Below are positions 54,718 through 64,000 of a stretch of DNA of 64,000 bases, piece after piece. Below the pieces are notes generated by a model. The model saw only the letters and a program-made list of their open reading frames with translations, was not told where the DNA came from and did no database searches. Position 1 is the stretch's first letter; every line of letters starts with the position of its first letter. The position numbers and the translations under genes were made by a program. Origin of the DNA: an uncultured Cohaesibacter sp. (GTDB taxonomy: Bacteria > Pseudomonadota > Alphaproteobacteria > Rhizobiales > Cohaesibacteraceae); the NCBI RefSeq assembly GCF_963677725.1, contig NZ_OY782507.1:2232001-2296000 (forward strand), read 5' to 3'.

Positions 54718-56697
54718 ATGACCCCCACCGCCCAAGGCCCTGTGCAGATGTCGCAAGACGCCACCTCCCCTGCAGCAGGACCAGCCTTAGCCACAGATCT
54801 GCTGCGCATTGAGGGCATGTCGGTTGACTTTTCGATGATCGGCGGCGGGCATTTCCAGGCCGTAAAAAATGCCAGCCTTCGGGTACTGCCGGGAAAGGTG
54901 ACGGCGCTTGTGGGGGAATCCGGCTCGGGCAAATCGATCATCTCACAGGCGGTGATGGGTATCCAGCCAAGGACGGCGACGGTCAAGGGCAATGTCTGGT
55001 TTGATGATGACCGATATGACGAGCCGCCAGTGGATCTGTTGACCCTGCCAAAGGACGGACCGGAAATCCGCCATATTCGGGGCAATCGCATTGGCATGAT
55101 CTTTCAGGAGCCGATGACGTCCTTTTCACTGATGCATACGATCGGCAACCAGATCAGCGAAAGTCTGGCAATCCACACGGATCTGTCGCCGATGGAGCAG
55201 ATCGAACTCAGCCACGAAACGCTGGCGGTGGTTGGCTTTGACAATCCACAGCGCATTTATGAAATGTATCCTTTCGAGCTGTCCGGCGGCATGCGGCAGC
55301 GGGCAATGATCGCCATGGCGCTGATCTGTTCCCCCTCGCTCTTGATTGCGGACGAGCCGACGACGGCGCTTGATGTCACCATTCAGGCGCAGATTCTGAA
55401 ACTGCTCAAAGATTTGCAAACCCGGCTCAATATGGGCGTGTTGCTGATCACCCACGATCTCGGCGTGGTGGCCAACATGGCCGATGAGGTGGTGGTTATC
55501 CATCGCGGCAACATCATGGAAATGGGCTCAGTGGATGATATTTTTCGCAATCCCACCCATCCCTATCTCAAGGGTCTGATGGAAGCGGTGCCTCATTTTC
55601 AGATGGGACAGGGGGATCGGCTCAAGCCTTTGCGCGAGATTCCAATCGACAAGGTAAGGGTGCTCGGCAGTTACGCCAATGCCAAGAAGAAAGAGGCGAG
55701 CGATGATGATGCCAAGCCTCAGGTGATCCTGTCGGCTCAAGGCATCAACAAGAGCTTTGCCACCCGCAAACAAAGTTGGGGCCTCAAAAAATCCAATCAA
55801 GATCTCAAAAAAGCCGTGTCCAATGTCAGTTTCGAGATTTTCAAGGGCGAGTGTCTTGGGCTGGTGGGGGAAAGCGGCAGCGGCAAGACCACCTTGTCAA
55901 AGATCCTGATGCGGGCTTTGGAGCCGGATGAGGGCGTCATTCATTATATGGACGAAGCCGGTCCGATCAATGTCTCGGAATGCGATGGCGCGGCCTTGCA
56001 GGCCCTGCGTTCGGACGTCCAGATGGTGTTTCAGGATCCGGTGTCCTCCCTGTCGCCGCGCATGACGGTGAGAAATATTCTGACCGAACCCCTTGAGATC
56101 CATCAACTGGGGTCACGATCCGAGCGTTTGGAAGTGGCACAAAATCTACTGAGCGCCGTGGGGCTTGAGCGCACCTCGCTTAACCGCTATCCGCACAGTT
56201 TTTCCGGCGGCCAGCGGCAGCGCATCGGCATTGCCCGCGCCCTGGCCTTGGCGCCGCGACTGGTGGTTTGCGATGAGCCGGTTTCGGCGCTTGATGTGTC
56301 GGTACAGGCGCAGATCCTCAATCTGCTCAAGGATTTGCAATCGGAGTTGGGGCTGACCTATTTGTTTATCTCGCACAATCTTGCGGTGGTCAATTATATG
56401 GCGGACCGGGTGGCGGTGATGTGTGCGGGCCGGATCGTCGAAATTGCCCCGTGCGAGGCCCTAATGGCCAATCCCGTGCACCCCTATACCCTGTCTTTGC
56501 TGGAAGCGGTGCCTTATCCGGATCTTGATCGCAAGCTCAATTTCGATATTCCCATGAAGGCGAGCAGTGCCTTGCAGGATACCTGGCCATCGGACTTCCA
56601 GTTTGATGATGAAGAGGCCCTGACGATGATTGATCTGGGAGGTGACCACAAAGTGCTTGCCAAAAGAGGCACCAAGATCAGGGGAATACAGGGATGA
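54718..56697 (+). CDS. Peptide-type ABC importer ATPase with two fused ATP-binding domains
   Basis: A 659-residue fusion of two OppD/OppF-like ATPases. The first has [25 protein letters not shown] and [14 protein letters not shown]; the second has [25 protein letters not shown] and [14 protein letters not shown]. Both contain the family's oligopeptide C-terminal extensions. It powers import by the two permeases downstream. The ATG at 54718 has GGGA nearby. The stop overlaps the start of the substrate-binding gene by ATGA. Position as first gene of the operon is unusual, because the binding protein usually leads. Confidence 0.94.
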   Translation: MTPTAQGPVQMSQDATSPAAGPALATDLLRIEGMSVDFSMIGGGHFQAVKNASLRVLPGKVTALVGESGSGKSIISQAVMGIQPRTATVKGNVWFDDDRYDEPPVDLLTLPKDGPEIRHIRGNRIGMIFQEPMTSFSLMHTIGNQISESLAIHTDLSPMEQIELSHETLAVVGFDNPQRIYEMYPFELSGGMRQRAMIAMALICSPSLLIADEPTTALDVTIQAQILKLLKDLQTRLNMGVLLITHDLGVVANMADEVVVIHRGNIMEMGSVDDIFRNPTHPYLKGLMEAVPHFQMGQGDRLKPLREIPIDKVRVLGSYANAKKKEASDDDAKPQVILSAQGINKSFATRKQSWGLKKSNQDLKKAVSNVSFEIFKGECLGLVGESGSGKTTLSKILMRALEPDEGVIHYMDEAGPINVSECDGAALQALRSDVQMVFQDPVSSLSPRMTVRNILTEPLEIHQLGSRSERLEVAQNLLSAVGLERTSLNRYPHSFSGGQRQRIGIARALALAPRLVVCDEPVSALDVSVQAQILNLLKDLQSELGLTYLFISHNLAVVNYMADRVAVMCAGRIVEIAPCEALMANPVHPYTLSLLEAVPYPDLDRKLNFDIPMKASSALQDTWPSDFQFDDEEALTMIDLGGDHKVLAKRGTKIRGIQG

Positions 56698-58616
56698 TCA
56701 CCAGACGCACCGCTTTGAGCCTCTTGACCGGAGCTGCCACCCTGCCCTTGCTGCCTCTTGCCACAAAGACAAAAGCGCGGGATCTGGAGCCGGATTTCCT
56801 GAAGATCCTTGTGGCAAAGGGCAAATTGCCGCCGGTGGAAGAGCGGCTGCCCGTCAATCCCCGCATAGTCAAACTGGGCGAAATGGGGCGCGCTGCCGGA
56901 CGCCATGGCGGCACCTTGCGCACGCTGATTGGTGGTCAGCGCGGCATTCGGCTGGTGCCGATCAACAGCTATGCCCGACTGGTTGGCTATGACGAAGATC
57001 TCAATCTGGTGCCCGACCTGCTGGCGTCCTTCGAGGTCGATGAGGAAAGTCGCGTCTTCACCTTCAAGCTGCGCGAAGGGCATCGCTGGTCGGATGGCTC
57101 GCCCTTCACGGCGGAAGACTTCCGCTATTGCTGGGAAGACGTGATCCTGAATGAAGAGCTTTATCGCGGCGGGCCACCTGCCAAGATGCTGATTGATGGC
57201 AAGCCACCGATCTTTGAAGTGCTTGACGCGCTGACCGTGCGCTATACGTGGCACGACACGATGCCGGACTTTCTGGCCAATCTGGCCCAGCCAGTGCCGC
57301 TGAAAATCTTCATGCCCTCGGCTTATCTGAAGCAATTTCACGCAAAATACCAATCGTCTCAGGTGCTTGAAGACCTGTCCTATAAATATCGGGTGGATGA
57401 TTGGGTGCGGCTGCACAAGCGGGTCTCGCGCACCAATCGGCCGGAAAATCCTGATCTGCCAACGCTGGAAGCCTGGAGGCCACGCACCAGCCCGCCCGCA
57501 GAGCAATTTGTCTTCACCCGCAATCCCTATTATCACCGGGTGGACGAAAATGGCCTGCAGCTGCCCTATGTTGACCGGCTGGAATTGAATGTCGGCACCA
57601 ATGACATTATCCCTGCGGCAACCTCGAGCGGCCAGAGTGATCTGCAATATGGCGGCCTGACCTTTTCCGATTTCACGCTGATGAAGACCGCCGAGGAAAT
57701 CAACCATATCAAGGTTAGATTGTGGCGGCGGTCTCAGGGATCGAGCTTTGCGCTCTATCCCAACCTGACCTACAAGGACCCGGTCTGGCGCGACGTCTTC
57801 CGTGATGTGCGCTTCCGCCGGGCGGTATCGCTACTGATCAACCGCGAAGAGATCAACAAGGCGTTGTTTTTCGGCCTTGCGCAGGAAAGTGCCAATACGG
57901 TCTTGCCGGAAAGCCCGCTTTATCGGGAAGCCTATGCGCGGGCCTATGCCCAGTTTGATCCAGACGAAGCCAACCGGCTGCTTGACGAGATGGGCCTTGC
58001 AATGAAGCGGTTCAGCCGGCAGCGCCATTTGCCCGATGGGCGTGCGATGGACATCATCATCGAGACGGCGGGGGAAAGCACACTGGAAACCGATGTGCTG
58101 GAATTGATGACTGATCATTTCCGCCGCTGCGGCATTCGCATTTTCACCCGCTCAACCCAGCGCGAAGTGTTCCGCAAGCGGGCCATTGGTGGTGAAATCA
58201 TGATGGCAGTCTGGTTCGGCCTCGACAATGGGGTGCCGACGGCGGAAATCTCGCCAGAGGCGTTGGCCCCATCGGCGGACGATCAATATCAATGGCCGGT
58301 CTGGGGCCTGCATTATCAATCTGCCATGACCAAGGGCGAACCACCTGACATGCCTATTGTGATGGAGTTGGTCGATCTGCTGAAACAATGGCGCCATGCG
58401 ACCAACATCGGGCGCAAAACCGAGATCTGGCACAAGATGCTGCAAATCCACGCAGATCAGGTCTTTACCATCGGCACCCTGAACAGCGCCTTGCAACCGA
58501 TTGTGTCGGCTGCCAATCTGCGCAATCTGCCGGAAAAGGGGCTGTATGGCTATTATCCGATGTCCTATCTCGGCGTCTATATGCCAGATACATTCTGGTA
58601 TGACGAGGAGCGCTGA
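56694..58616 (+). CDS. Peptide-type ABC importer substrate-binding protein with Tat-like signal
   Basis: A 640-residue periplasmic solute-binding protein of family 5 (peptide/nickel/sugar type). The N-terminus [23 protein letters not shown] has a twin-arginine motif and hydrophobic stretch. The first lobe has the family signature LNLVPDLLASFEVDEESRVFTFKLREGHRWSDGSPFTAEDFRYCWE; the second lobe includes VWRDVFRDVRFRRAVSLLINREEIN. At 640 residues it is longer than average OppA. The ligand is unknown; the setting beside glycosyltransferases suggests a sugar, oligosaccharide or peptide. SD AGGGGA precedes the ATG. Confidence 0.93.
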   Translation: MITRRTALSLLTGAATLPLLPLATKTKARDLEPDFLKILVAKGKLPPVEERLPVNPRIVKLGEMGRAAGRHGGTLRTLIGGQRGIRLVPINSYARLVGYDEDLNLVPDLLASFEVDEESRVFTFKLREGHRWSDGSPFTAEDFRYCWEDVILNEELYRGGPPAKMLIDGKPPIFEVLDALTVRYTWHDTMPDFLANLAQPVPLKIFMPSAYLKQFHAKYQSSQVLEDLSYKYRVDDWVRLHKRVSRTNRPENPDLPTLEAWRPRTSPPAEQFVFTRNPYYHRVDENGLQLPYVDRLELNVGTNDIIPAATSSGQSDLQYGGLTFSDFTLMKTAEEINHIKVRLWRRSQGSSFALYPNLTYKDPVWRDVFRDVRFRRAVSLLINREEINKALFFGLAQESANTVLPESPLYREAYARAYAQFDPDEANRLLDEMGLAMKRFSRQRHLPDGRAMDIIIETAGESTLETDVLELMTDHFRRCGIRIFTRSTQREVFRKRAIGGEIMMAVWFGLDNGVPTAEISPEALAPSADDQYQWPVWGLHYQSAMTKGEPPDMPIVMELVDLLKQWRHATNIGRKTEIWHKMLQIHADQVFTIGTLNSALQPIVSAANLRNLPEKGLYGYYPMSYLGVYMPDTFWYDEER

Positions 58617-58619
58617 CCC

Positions 58620-59618
58620 ATGCTGAGTTATATCTTGCGGCGCATTCTCATGATGATCCCGACCTTGCTGATCATTTCGGCTTTGGTCTTCACCATCATC
58701 CAGCTGCCGCCGGGCGATTACTTTGACAGTTACATTTCCGAATTGCGCGCCATGGGCGAAGCCTCCGATCTTGCGGAAATCGAGGAATTGCGTGAGCGCT
58801 ATGGCCTCGACAAGCCCGTGCTGGAGCAATATGTCCGCTGGGTTGGCGGCATGCTGGTGGGGGATTTTGGCTATTCGTTCGAATATCGCCTGCCGGTCAG
58901 CGATGTGGTTGGCGACCGCTTCTGGTTGACGGTTCTGGTTTCGTTTCTGACCATCATCGTCACATGGGCGCTTGCTTTCCCCATCGGCATCTATTCGGCC
59001 ACCCATAAATATAGCTGGGGGGATTATGGGCTTACCTTTCTGGGCATGATCGGCATTGCGGTGCCGAATTTCATGCTGGCGCTGGTGATCATGTATTTCT
59101 CCAACAGATGGTTCGGCATATCGATCGGGGGGCTGATGGACAAGGTCTATCTCAATCAGCCGATGAGCTGGCCGAAATTCTGGTCGATCCTTGAGCATCT
59201 GTGGATTCCGGTGCTGATCATTGGCACGTCGGGCACCGCTGCAATGATCCGGCGCTTGCGGGCCAATTTGCTGGATGAATTGCAGAAGCAATATGTCGTG
59301 ACGGCGCGGGCAAAGGGGCTGCATCCCAAGAAGGTATTGCATAAATATCCGCTGCGGGTGGCGCTCAATTTCTTCGTCTCCGACATTGGCTCAATCCTGC
59401 CAGCGGTGATTTCCGGGGCCGAGGTGACGGCGATTGTCCTGTCGCTAGAGACCACGGGGCCGATGCTGGTGCGGGCGCTCAGCTCGCAGGATATGTATCT
59501 GGCAGGCTCGTTTTTGATGTTCCTTGCCTTTCTCACCGTGATCGGCATGCTGGTGTCGGATATCGCCCTTGCCCTGCTTGACCCACGTATCCGCTTCGGG
59601 GGGGGACGCGCCAAATGA
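58620..59618 (+). CDS. Peptide-type ABC importer permease (OppB/DppB-like)
   Basis: A 332-residue inner-membrane permease. It begins MLSYILRRILMMIPTLLIISALVFTIIQLPPGD, the typical DppB start, and has the loop that docks the ATPase (ARAKGLHPKKVLHKYPLRVALNFF). Six membrane helices are visible, and the start follows GAGGAG three codons after the binding protein stop. It overlaps the next permease by four bases (ATGA). Confidence 0.94.
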   Translation: MLSYILRRILMMIPTLLIISALVFTIIQLPPGDYFDSYISELRAMGEASDLAEIEELRERYGLDKPVLEQYVRWVGGMLVGDFGYSFEYRLPVSDVVGDRFWLTVLVSFLTIIVTWALAFPIGIYSATHKYSWGDYGLTFLGMIGIAVPNFMLALVIMYFSNRWFGISIGGLMDKVYLNQPMSWPKFWSILEHLWIPVLIIGTSGTAAMIRRLRANLLDELQKQYVVTARAKGLHPKKVLHKYPLRVALNFFVSDIGSILPAVISGAEVTAIVLSLETTGPMLVRALSSQDMYLAGSFLMFLAFLTVIGMLVSDIALALLDPRIRFGGGRAK

Positions 59619-60790
59619 CCGCCATTTTGCCGCCACCCGGCGCACCCATCAAGCATTATGTCTCCGACGCGCCGTTTGACCCTTATGCGGTCGAGCAGGA
59701 TGAAGGAGACCAGAAAGGCCTTGCCGCCGCCTCGCAATTGCGGCTGATGTGGATCCAGTTCCGCCAGCACAAGCCAGCGGTGATTTCCGGGATATTTCTG
59801 CTGATCTGCTATCTCAGCATCCTGTTCAGTGAGTTTCTGGCACCCTACAGCCTTGAGACCCGCAATCTGGACGACATCTACGCGCCACCACAATCGATCC
59901 ATCTGTTCCATGAGGGAAGCTTTGTCGGCCCCTTCGTCTATGGCCGGACGATGGAACTCGACATGACCAGATTGCAGCGGATCTATAAGGACCACAAACA
60001 GGATGTGCAGCCCTTGCGGTTTTTCTGTAAGGGCGAGCCCTATAAATTCTGGGGCCTTTATGACGGTGATCGCCATCTGGTCTGTCCCGCAAAAGGGGGG
60101 CAATTCTTCTGGCTGGGGACAGATCGACTGGGCAGGGACATTTTGTCACGGATTTTGTATGGCGCCCGAATTTCGCTGACGATTGGCCTTTTCGGCATCA
60201 TCATGAGCTTTGTGCTTGGCATCGTGATTGGTGGGCTGGCGGGCTATTATGGCGGGATCATCGACCTCACTGTGCAGCGGATCATCGAAGTGCTGCAATC
60301 GATTCCCTCCATCCCGCTTTGGCTGGCCCTGGCAGCGATCATTCCGGTGACCTGGCATCCCTTGCTGGTCTATGCAGGCATTACGTTGATCCTGGGGCTG
60401 TTGGACTGGACAGGGCTTGCAAGGGCCGTGCGATCCAAGCTTTTGGCCTTGCGTGAGGAAGATTATGTGCTGGCTGCGCAACTCGTCGGTGCCAAGCCAC
60501 AAAGGATCATTCTGCGCCATCTGGTGCCGGGTTTCATGTCCCATTTGATTGCCAGTGCCACGCTGACCATTCCGGGCATGATCCTTGGCGAGACAGCCCT
60601 CAGCTTCCTTGGGCTGGGTCTGCGGCCCCCCATCACCTCATGGGGAATCTTGCTGACGGAGGCCCGGGGCGTGAATATCATTGCACTCTATCCATGGCTA
60701 TTGTTGCCCGTGGTTCCGGTCATTCTTGTCATTCTGGCGTTCAATTTTCTGGGCGATGGGTTGCGTGACGCAGCTGACCCCTATAGGTAG
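59615..60790 (+). CDS. Peptide-type ABC importer permease (OppC/DppC-like)
   Basis: A 391-residue permease. The N-terminal cytoplasmic part is followed by a first helix (PAVISGIFLLICYLSILFSEFLAPY), then a large periplasmic loop of about 90 residues between helices 1 and 2, a feature of OppC-type subunits, including LGTDRLGRDILSRILYGARISLTIG. The ATPase docking loop is DYVLAAQLVGAKPQRIILRHLVPG. It completes the pair with the preceding permease. Last of the ABC importer genes; the next gene starts 142 bases later. Confidence 0.94.
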   Translation: MTAILPPPGAPIKHYVSDAPFDPYAVEQDEGDQKGLAAASQLRLMWIQFRQHKPAVISGIFLLICYLSILFSEFLAPYSLETRNLDDIYAPPQSIHLFHEGSFVGPFVYGRTMELDMTRLQRIYKDHKQDVQPLRFFCKGEPYKFWGLYDGDRHLVCPAKGGQFFWLGTDRLGRDILSRILYGARISLTIGLFGIIMSFVLGIVIGGLAGYYGGIIDLTVQRIIEVLQSIPSIPLWLALAAIIPVTWHPLLVYAGITLILGLLDWTGLARAVRSKLLALREEDYVLAAQLVGAKPQRIILRHLVPGFMSHLIASATLTIPGMILGETALSFLGLGLRPPITSWGILLTEARGVNIIALYPWLLLPVVPVILVILAFNFLGDGLRDAADPYR

Positions 60791-60932
60791 CTTCATATTG
60801 TAGCAAAAGGGGCGCGCTGTCGCGATTTTTTCAGTGATCTACAACCCGGAACATATTGTATTTGAAGCCCCTGCACCATCAGGACAGTATGCCTGTAACG
60901 GTGGCGCTCCAATCATTGATGGTGAGAGAGAC

Positions 60933-62150
60933 ATGGCACGTCGTAATCTGAATATCCGCATCATGATGTATAGCCATGACACGTTCGGCTTGGGGCATTT
61001 GCGGCGCTGCCGAACCATTGCCCATTCGCTGGTGGAGGATTTCAGCGGACTTGAAGTCTTGATCGTCTCCGGGGCCACCATTGCCGGGGCCTATGAATAT
61101 CGCGCGCGGGTCGATTTCGTCAAAATCCCCAGCGTGATCAAGCTGCGCAATGGCGAATATAGCTCGATGGAAAAGCATATCGACATCCAGCATACACTCG
61201 ACATGCGCTCGGCGATCATCCGACAGAGCGCCGAGATCTTCAAACCACACATGTTCATCGTCGACAAGGAGCCAATGGGCTTGCGCGGTGAGGTGGAAGA
61301 GACCCTGCGCTACCTCAAATCACATGATACCCGTCTGGTGCTTGGCCTGCGCGACGTGATGGATGCTCCGCATCTTCTTGACGCTGAATGGGCGCGCAAG
61401 GAGACGATGGAAAAGATCGATCATTTCTTTGATGAGATCTGGGTTTATGGACCCGATGATTTCTACGATCCGCTGACGGGCATTAACGTGCCGCAGACGG
61501 TGCGCGACCGAATGGATTTTGTCGGCTTCCTGCAACGCCAGACGGTCCTGACACAGGACGAGAACCACGCGATGGAACCGGAAGACTGCATTCTGGTCAC
61601 CACGGGCGGTGGTGGCGACGGAAATGATCTGGTGCGCGATGTGCTCAATGCCTATCGCCATGATCCAACGCTTAAGACCCGGGCGCTGATTGTGCTTGGT
61701 CCTTATTTGCCAGCCGATGAGCGGCAGGCATTGTCCGAATTGGGCGCCAGCATCGAGCAGATTGAAATGATCGCCTTTGACAACAAGATGGAAAATCTTG
61801 TGGCCAAGGCCAACTATGTGGTTGCGATGGGCGGCTACAATACTTTTTGCGAGATCATGTCCTTTGACAAGCCTGCCCTGATTGTGCCGAGGACAGAGCC
61901 GCGTGAAGAACAATTAATCCGGACAAAACGGGCCGCGGAGTTGAATTGGGTGACAATGCTCCTACCTGAGCAGTCAAGAGACCCTGCCACCATGGCAGCC
62001 GCCCTCAAGAAACTAATCCGTCAACCAGCTCCGTCTATGCATTCATCAGACACCATCAAGCTCGATGGGCTGATCAATATATCCGACAAGATCGAGCGTT
62101 TGTTTGCGCCGGACGGCAAAGGCGCGGAGATTGAAGCCGAAAAGGCCTGA
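60933..62150 (+). CDS. MurG-like glycosyltransferase
   Basis: A 405-residue GT-B-type glycosyltransferase. Near the N-terminus is the Gly-rich motif MMYSHDTFGLGHLRRCRTIAHSL, and the C-terminal half has VTTGGGGDGNDLV and VVAMGGYNTFCEIMSFDKPALIVPR, a nucleotide-sugar binding arrangement like that of MurG. It probably adds a sugar to a glycan intermediate. The ATG at 60933, with GAGAG upstream, starts the conserved region; the in-frame upstream extension from 60834 has no family similarity. The next glycosyltransferase starts three bases after its stop. Confidence 0.87.
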   Translation: MARRNLNIRIMMYSHDTFGLGHLRRCRTIAHSLVEDFSGLEVLIVSGATIAGAYEYRARVDFVKIPSVIKLRNGEYSSMEKHIDIQHTLDMRSAIIRQSAEIFKPHMFIVDKEPMGLRGEVEETLRYLKSHDTRLVLGLRDVMDAPHLLDAEWARKETMEKIDHFFDEIWVYGPDDFYDPLTGINVPQTVRDRMDFVGFLQRQTVLTQDENHAMEPEDCILVTTGGGGDGNDLVRDVLNAYRHDPTLKTRALIVLGPYLPADERQALSELGASIEQIEMIAFDNKMENLVAKANYVVAMGGYNTFCEIMSFDKPALIVPRTEPREEQLIRTKRAAELNWVTMLLPEQSRDPATMAAALKKLIRQPAPSMHSSDTIKLDGLINISDKIERLFAPDGKGAEIEAEKA

Positions 62151-62153
62151 ATT

Positions 62154-63413
62154 GTGACCGACAAGACCAAAATCGTCGTATTGCTGAAAGGCTATCCGCG
62201 CCTTTCGGAAACCTTCATTGCGCAAGAATTGCTGGGGCTGGAGCGCGCGGGGCTGGAGTTGCACCTGGCTTCCATGCGTCACCCGACCGACAAGAAACGC
62301 CACCCGGTGCATGATGAGATCAAGGCACCGGTTTTTTATCTGCCCGAATATCTCCATCAAGAGCCGCTGCGCGTGCTGCGCGGCTTGTGGAAGGCAACCA
62401 AGGCACCCGGCTTTGGCAAGGCCTTCAAGCGCTTTCTTGGCCATCTGCCCAAGGATTTCACCCGCAATCGTATTCGCCGCTTTGGGCAGGCGGCGGTGCT
62501 GGTCGCAGAATGGCCTGATGACGCGACGTGGCTCTATGCCCATTTCATTCATACGCCGGCCTCCGTGGCGCTCTATGCCAGCGAGATGATGAATATTCCA
62601 TGGAGCATTTCGGCCCATGCCAAGGATATCTGGACCTCGGACGATTGGGATCTGGCGGAAAAGCTGACCCGTGCCAACTGGACAGCAACCTGCACCAAAA
62701 CCGGTCATGAGCATCTGCAATCGCTGGCCGAGGATCCGAGCCGTGTGCATCTGAGCTATCACGGCCTTGATCTGGATCGCTTCGAGGGCAATCCGGTGCC
62801 GCTTGAACCAAGGGATGGGTCGGATCCAGCCAATCCGGTGGTGTTGTTCAGTGTCGGGCGTCTTGTTGAGAAGAAGGGCTACGACACGCTGCTTGAGGCC
62901 TTGTCGCTGCTGCCCAAAGACCTCAACTGGCGCTTTGATCATGCAGGCCACGGGCCTTACAAGAAACAGCTGGTTGCCCAGAGCGAGGCTCTGGGCATTG
63001 CTGACAAGATCAACTGGATGGGTGCTGTCGACCAGAAGGATGTGCTTGCGGGTTATCGCGCCTGTGACATTTTCACGCTGGCATGCAAAATCGCTGCTGA
63101 CGGCGACCGGGATGGTTTGCCCAATGTGCTGGTGGAAGCGGCCAGTCAGCAAAAATGCTGCGTTGCGACGCGTGTTTCGGCCATTCCCGAGCTATTCCGC
63201 GATAATGAGAATGGGTTGCTCGTTGAACCTGAACGGCCAGAAGAGTTGGCCCGCGCGCTGGAACGGGCAATTGTCGATCCGGCCTTGCGGGTGCGATTGG
63301 GTGCTGAGGCGGAAAGGGATGTACGCAAGGATTTCGACCATAAGGTCAGTGTGTCCTTCTTGAAATCCCTGTTCATCGGCCCGGCAGGGGACGATCAGGC
63401 CCACGCCTCTTAA
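62154..63413 (+). CDS. Glycosyltransferase family 4 protein
   Basis: A 419-residue GT-B glycosyltransferase starting with GTG at 62154, which has AAAGG upstream. KGYPRLSETFIAQELLGLERAG is the start seen in many GT4 proteins of exopolysaccharide clusters; SAHAKDIW, VLFSVGRLVEKKGYDTLLEAL and GDRDGLPNVLVEAASQQKCCVATRVSAIPEL (the nucleotide-sugar binding region with its Glu residues) follow. It should transfer a sugar from a nucleotide donor to a lipid-linked or growing glycan. It is placed between two MurG-like glycosyltransferases, which suggests one pathway. Confidence 0.9.
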   Translation: MTDKTKIVVLLKGYPRLSETFIAQELLGLERAGLELHLASMRHPTDKKRHPVHDEIKAPVFYLPEYLHQEPLRVLRGLWKATKAPGFGKAFKRFLGHLPKDFTRNRIRRFGQAAVLVAEWPDDATWLYAHFIHTPASVALYASEMMNIPWSISAHAKDIWTSDDWDLAEKLTRANWTATCTKTGHEHLQSLAEDPSRVHLSYHGLDLDRFEGNPVPLEPRDGSDPANPVVLFSVGRLVEKKGYDTLLEALSLLPKDLNWRFDHAGHGPYKKQLVAQSEALGIADKINWMGAVDQKDVLAGYRACDIFTLACKIAADGDRDGLPNVLVEAASQQKCCVATRVSAIPELFRDNENGLLVEPERPEELARALERAIVDPALRVRLGAEAERDVRKDFDHKVSVSFLKSLFIGPAGDDQAHAS

Positions 63414-63458
63414 ACCGCAGATCGGCGGACAATTCATAGTCTGGAAGGATGAAACAGG

Positions 63459-64000
63459 ATGGATAAGCAGAACGGGTCTGGCCGTGCGCGTGGCACCAGG
63501 GTGATGTTCTATGTGCAGCATTTGCTGGGCATCGGCCATTTGGCGCGCGCCAGCCGCATTTCTGCAGCATTGGCCCAAGATGGCTTCGATGTGACCGTGG
63601 TGACCGGAGGCATGCGGGTTGACGGCTTTCCCAGCGAAGGCATCAAGCATGTGGCCTTACCCGGCATCTCTTCGGACAATGCGAGCTTTTCCAAACTGAT
63701 CGACGAGCATGGCAATCCGGTGGATGATGCCTTCAAGGCGATGCGGTCCGAACTGCTGATCAAAACCTATCACGAGATTGCCCCGGACTTCCTGCTGATA
63801 GAGGCCTTTCCGTTCGGCCGCCGTCAGGTGCGGTTCGAATTGTTGCCCTTGTTGGAAACCATTCGGGCGGGCGATGAAAAGCCGATCGTCATCGGCTCGG
63901 TGCGCGATATCCTGCAGGAAAAGATCAAACCCGGCCGCAACGAGGATACGGTTGAGTATATCGATCAGTATTTTGATCATGTCTTTGTTCATGGCGACCC
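63459..64000 (+). CDS. MurG-like glycosyltransferase (3' end outside window)
   Basis: At least 180 residues; the frame is open to the right edge. The start MDKQNGSGRARGTRVMFYVQHLLGIGHLARASRISAAL carries the GxGHLxR motif seen in the glycosyltransferase at 60933, so the two are related. The motif VTVVTGG follows, then LIEAFPFGRRQVRFELLPLL. A GGAAGGA run lies about 10 bases upstream of the ATG. The C-terminal nucleotide-sugar-binding half is not visible. Confidence 0.85.
   Translation, partial: MDKQNGSGRARGTRVMFYVQHLLGIGHLARASRISAALAQDGFDVTVVTGGMRVDGFPSEGIKHVALPGISSDNASFSKLIDEHGNPVDDAFKAMRSELLIKTYHEIAPDFLLIEAFPFGRRQVRFELLPLLETIRAGDEKPIVIGSVRDILQEKIKPGRNEDTVEYIDQYFDHVFVHGD

Noticed and set aside
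58152-59342. 396-codon minus-strand frame opposite the binding protein and first permease
   Set aside because: Histidine- and glutamine-rich shadow frame with no motif, opposite genes with strong family signatures.

Overview
The window is chromosomal DNA of an alphaproteobacterium, most likely a marine or environmental member of the Hyphomicrobiales (Rhizobiales). The placement rests on gene content: a ChvI/ChvG two-component system followed by a short HPr kinase and regulatory PTS proteins, a RegB/RegA (ActS/ActR) redox pair, MmcB, DUF2336 and DUF2852 proteins, a NDUFA9-like oxidoreductase, and an FMN riboswitch in front of a DMT-family transporter. A genus such as Cohaesibacter is only a guess. 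No plasmid, phage or CRISPR locus is visible.

Layout. 1-3.7 kb: the end of a chemoreceptor, an SDR oxidoreductase, then a scar of transferred DNA (integrase remnant, AT-rich FkbM methyltransferase, unassigned coding-like debris) ending at a tRNA-Leu(CAG). 4-18 kb: housekeeping and stress genes: NDUFA9-like protein, GH20 hexosaminidase, chemoreceptor, RidA, a riboflavin-transporter candidate (ribN) behind an FMN riboswitch, DUF2852 protein, Crp/Fnr regulator, a frameshifted isochorismatase-like hydrolase, intracellular PHB depolymerase divergent from regB-regA, and a cold-shock protein. 18-23.7 kb: MmcB, a class III aminotransferase, a YhiN-like flavoprotein and a REC-PAS-GGDEF-EAL protein.

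23.8-42.6 kb: a complete type I secretion locus. On the minus strand lie two different ABC exporter subunits, an HlyD adaptor and a dedicated TolC; divergently on the plus strand lies a 10.7-kb gene for a giant RTX adhesin with thirteen 591-bp tandem repeats, interrupted by a one-base deletion. The two ABC subunits have strongly and asymmetrically degenerate nucleotide-binding motifs. This locus is the most unusual part of the window.

43-53.3 kb: a DUF2336 protein; a glycine betaine-type ABC importer (proX, hairpin, proW, proV); the cluster chvI-GST-chvG-hprK-EIIA-HPr, linking envelope/acid sensing to PTS regulation. 53.5-64 kb: a DXD glycosyltransferase, divergent from a four-gene peptide-type ABC importer (fused double ATPase, substrate-binding protein, two permeases), followed by three glycosyltransferases, the last cut by the window edge. 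The last block looks like surface-polysaccharide synthesis with an adjacent importer of unknown substrate.
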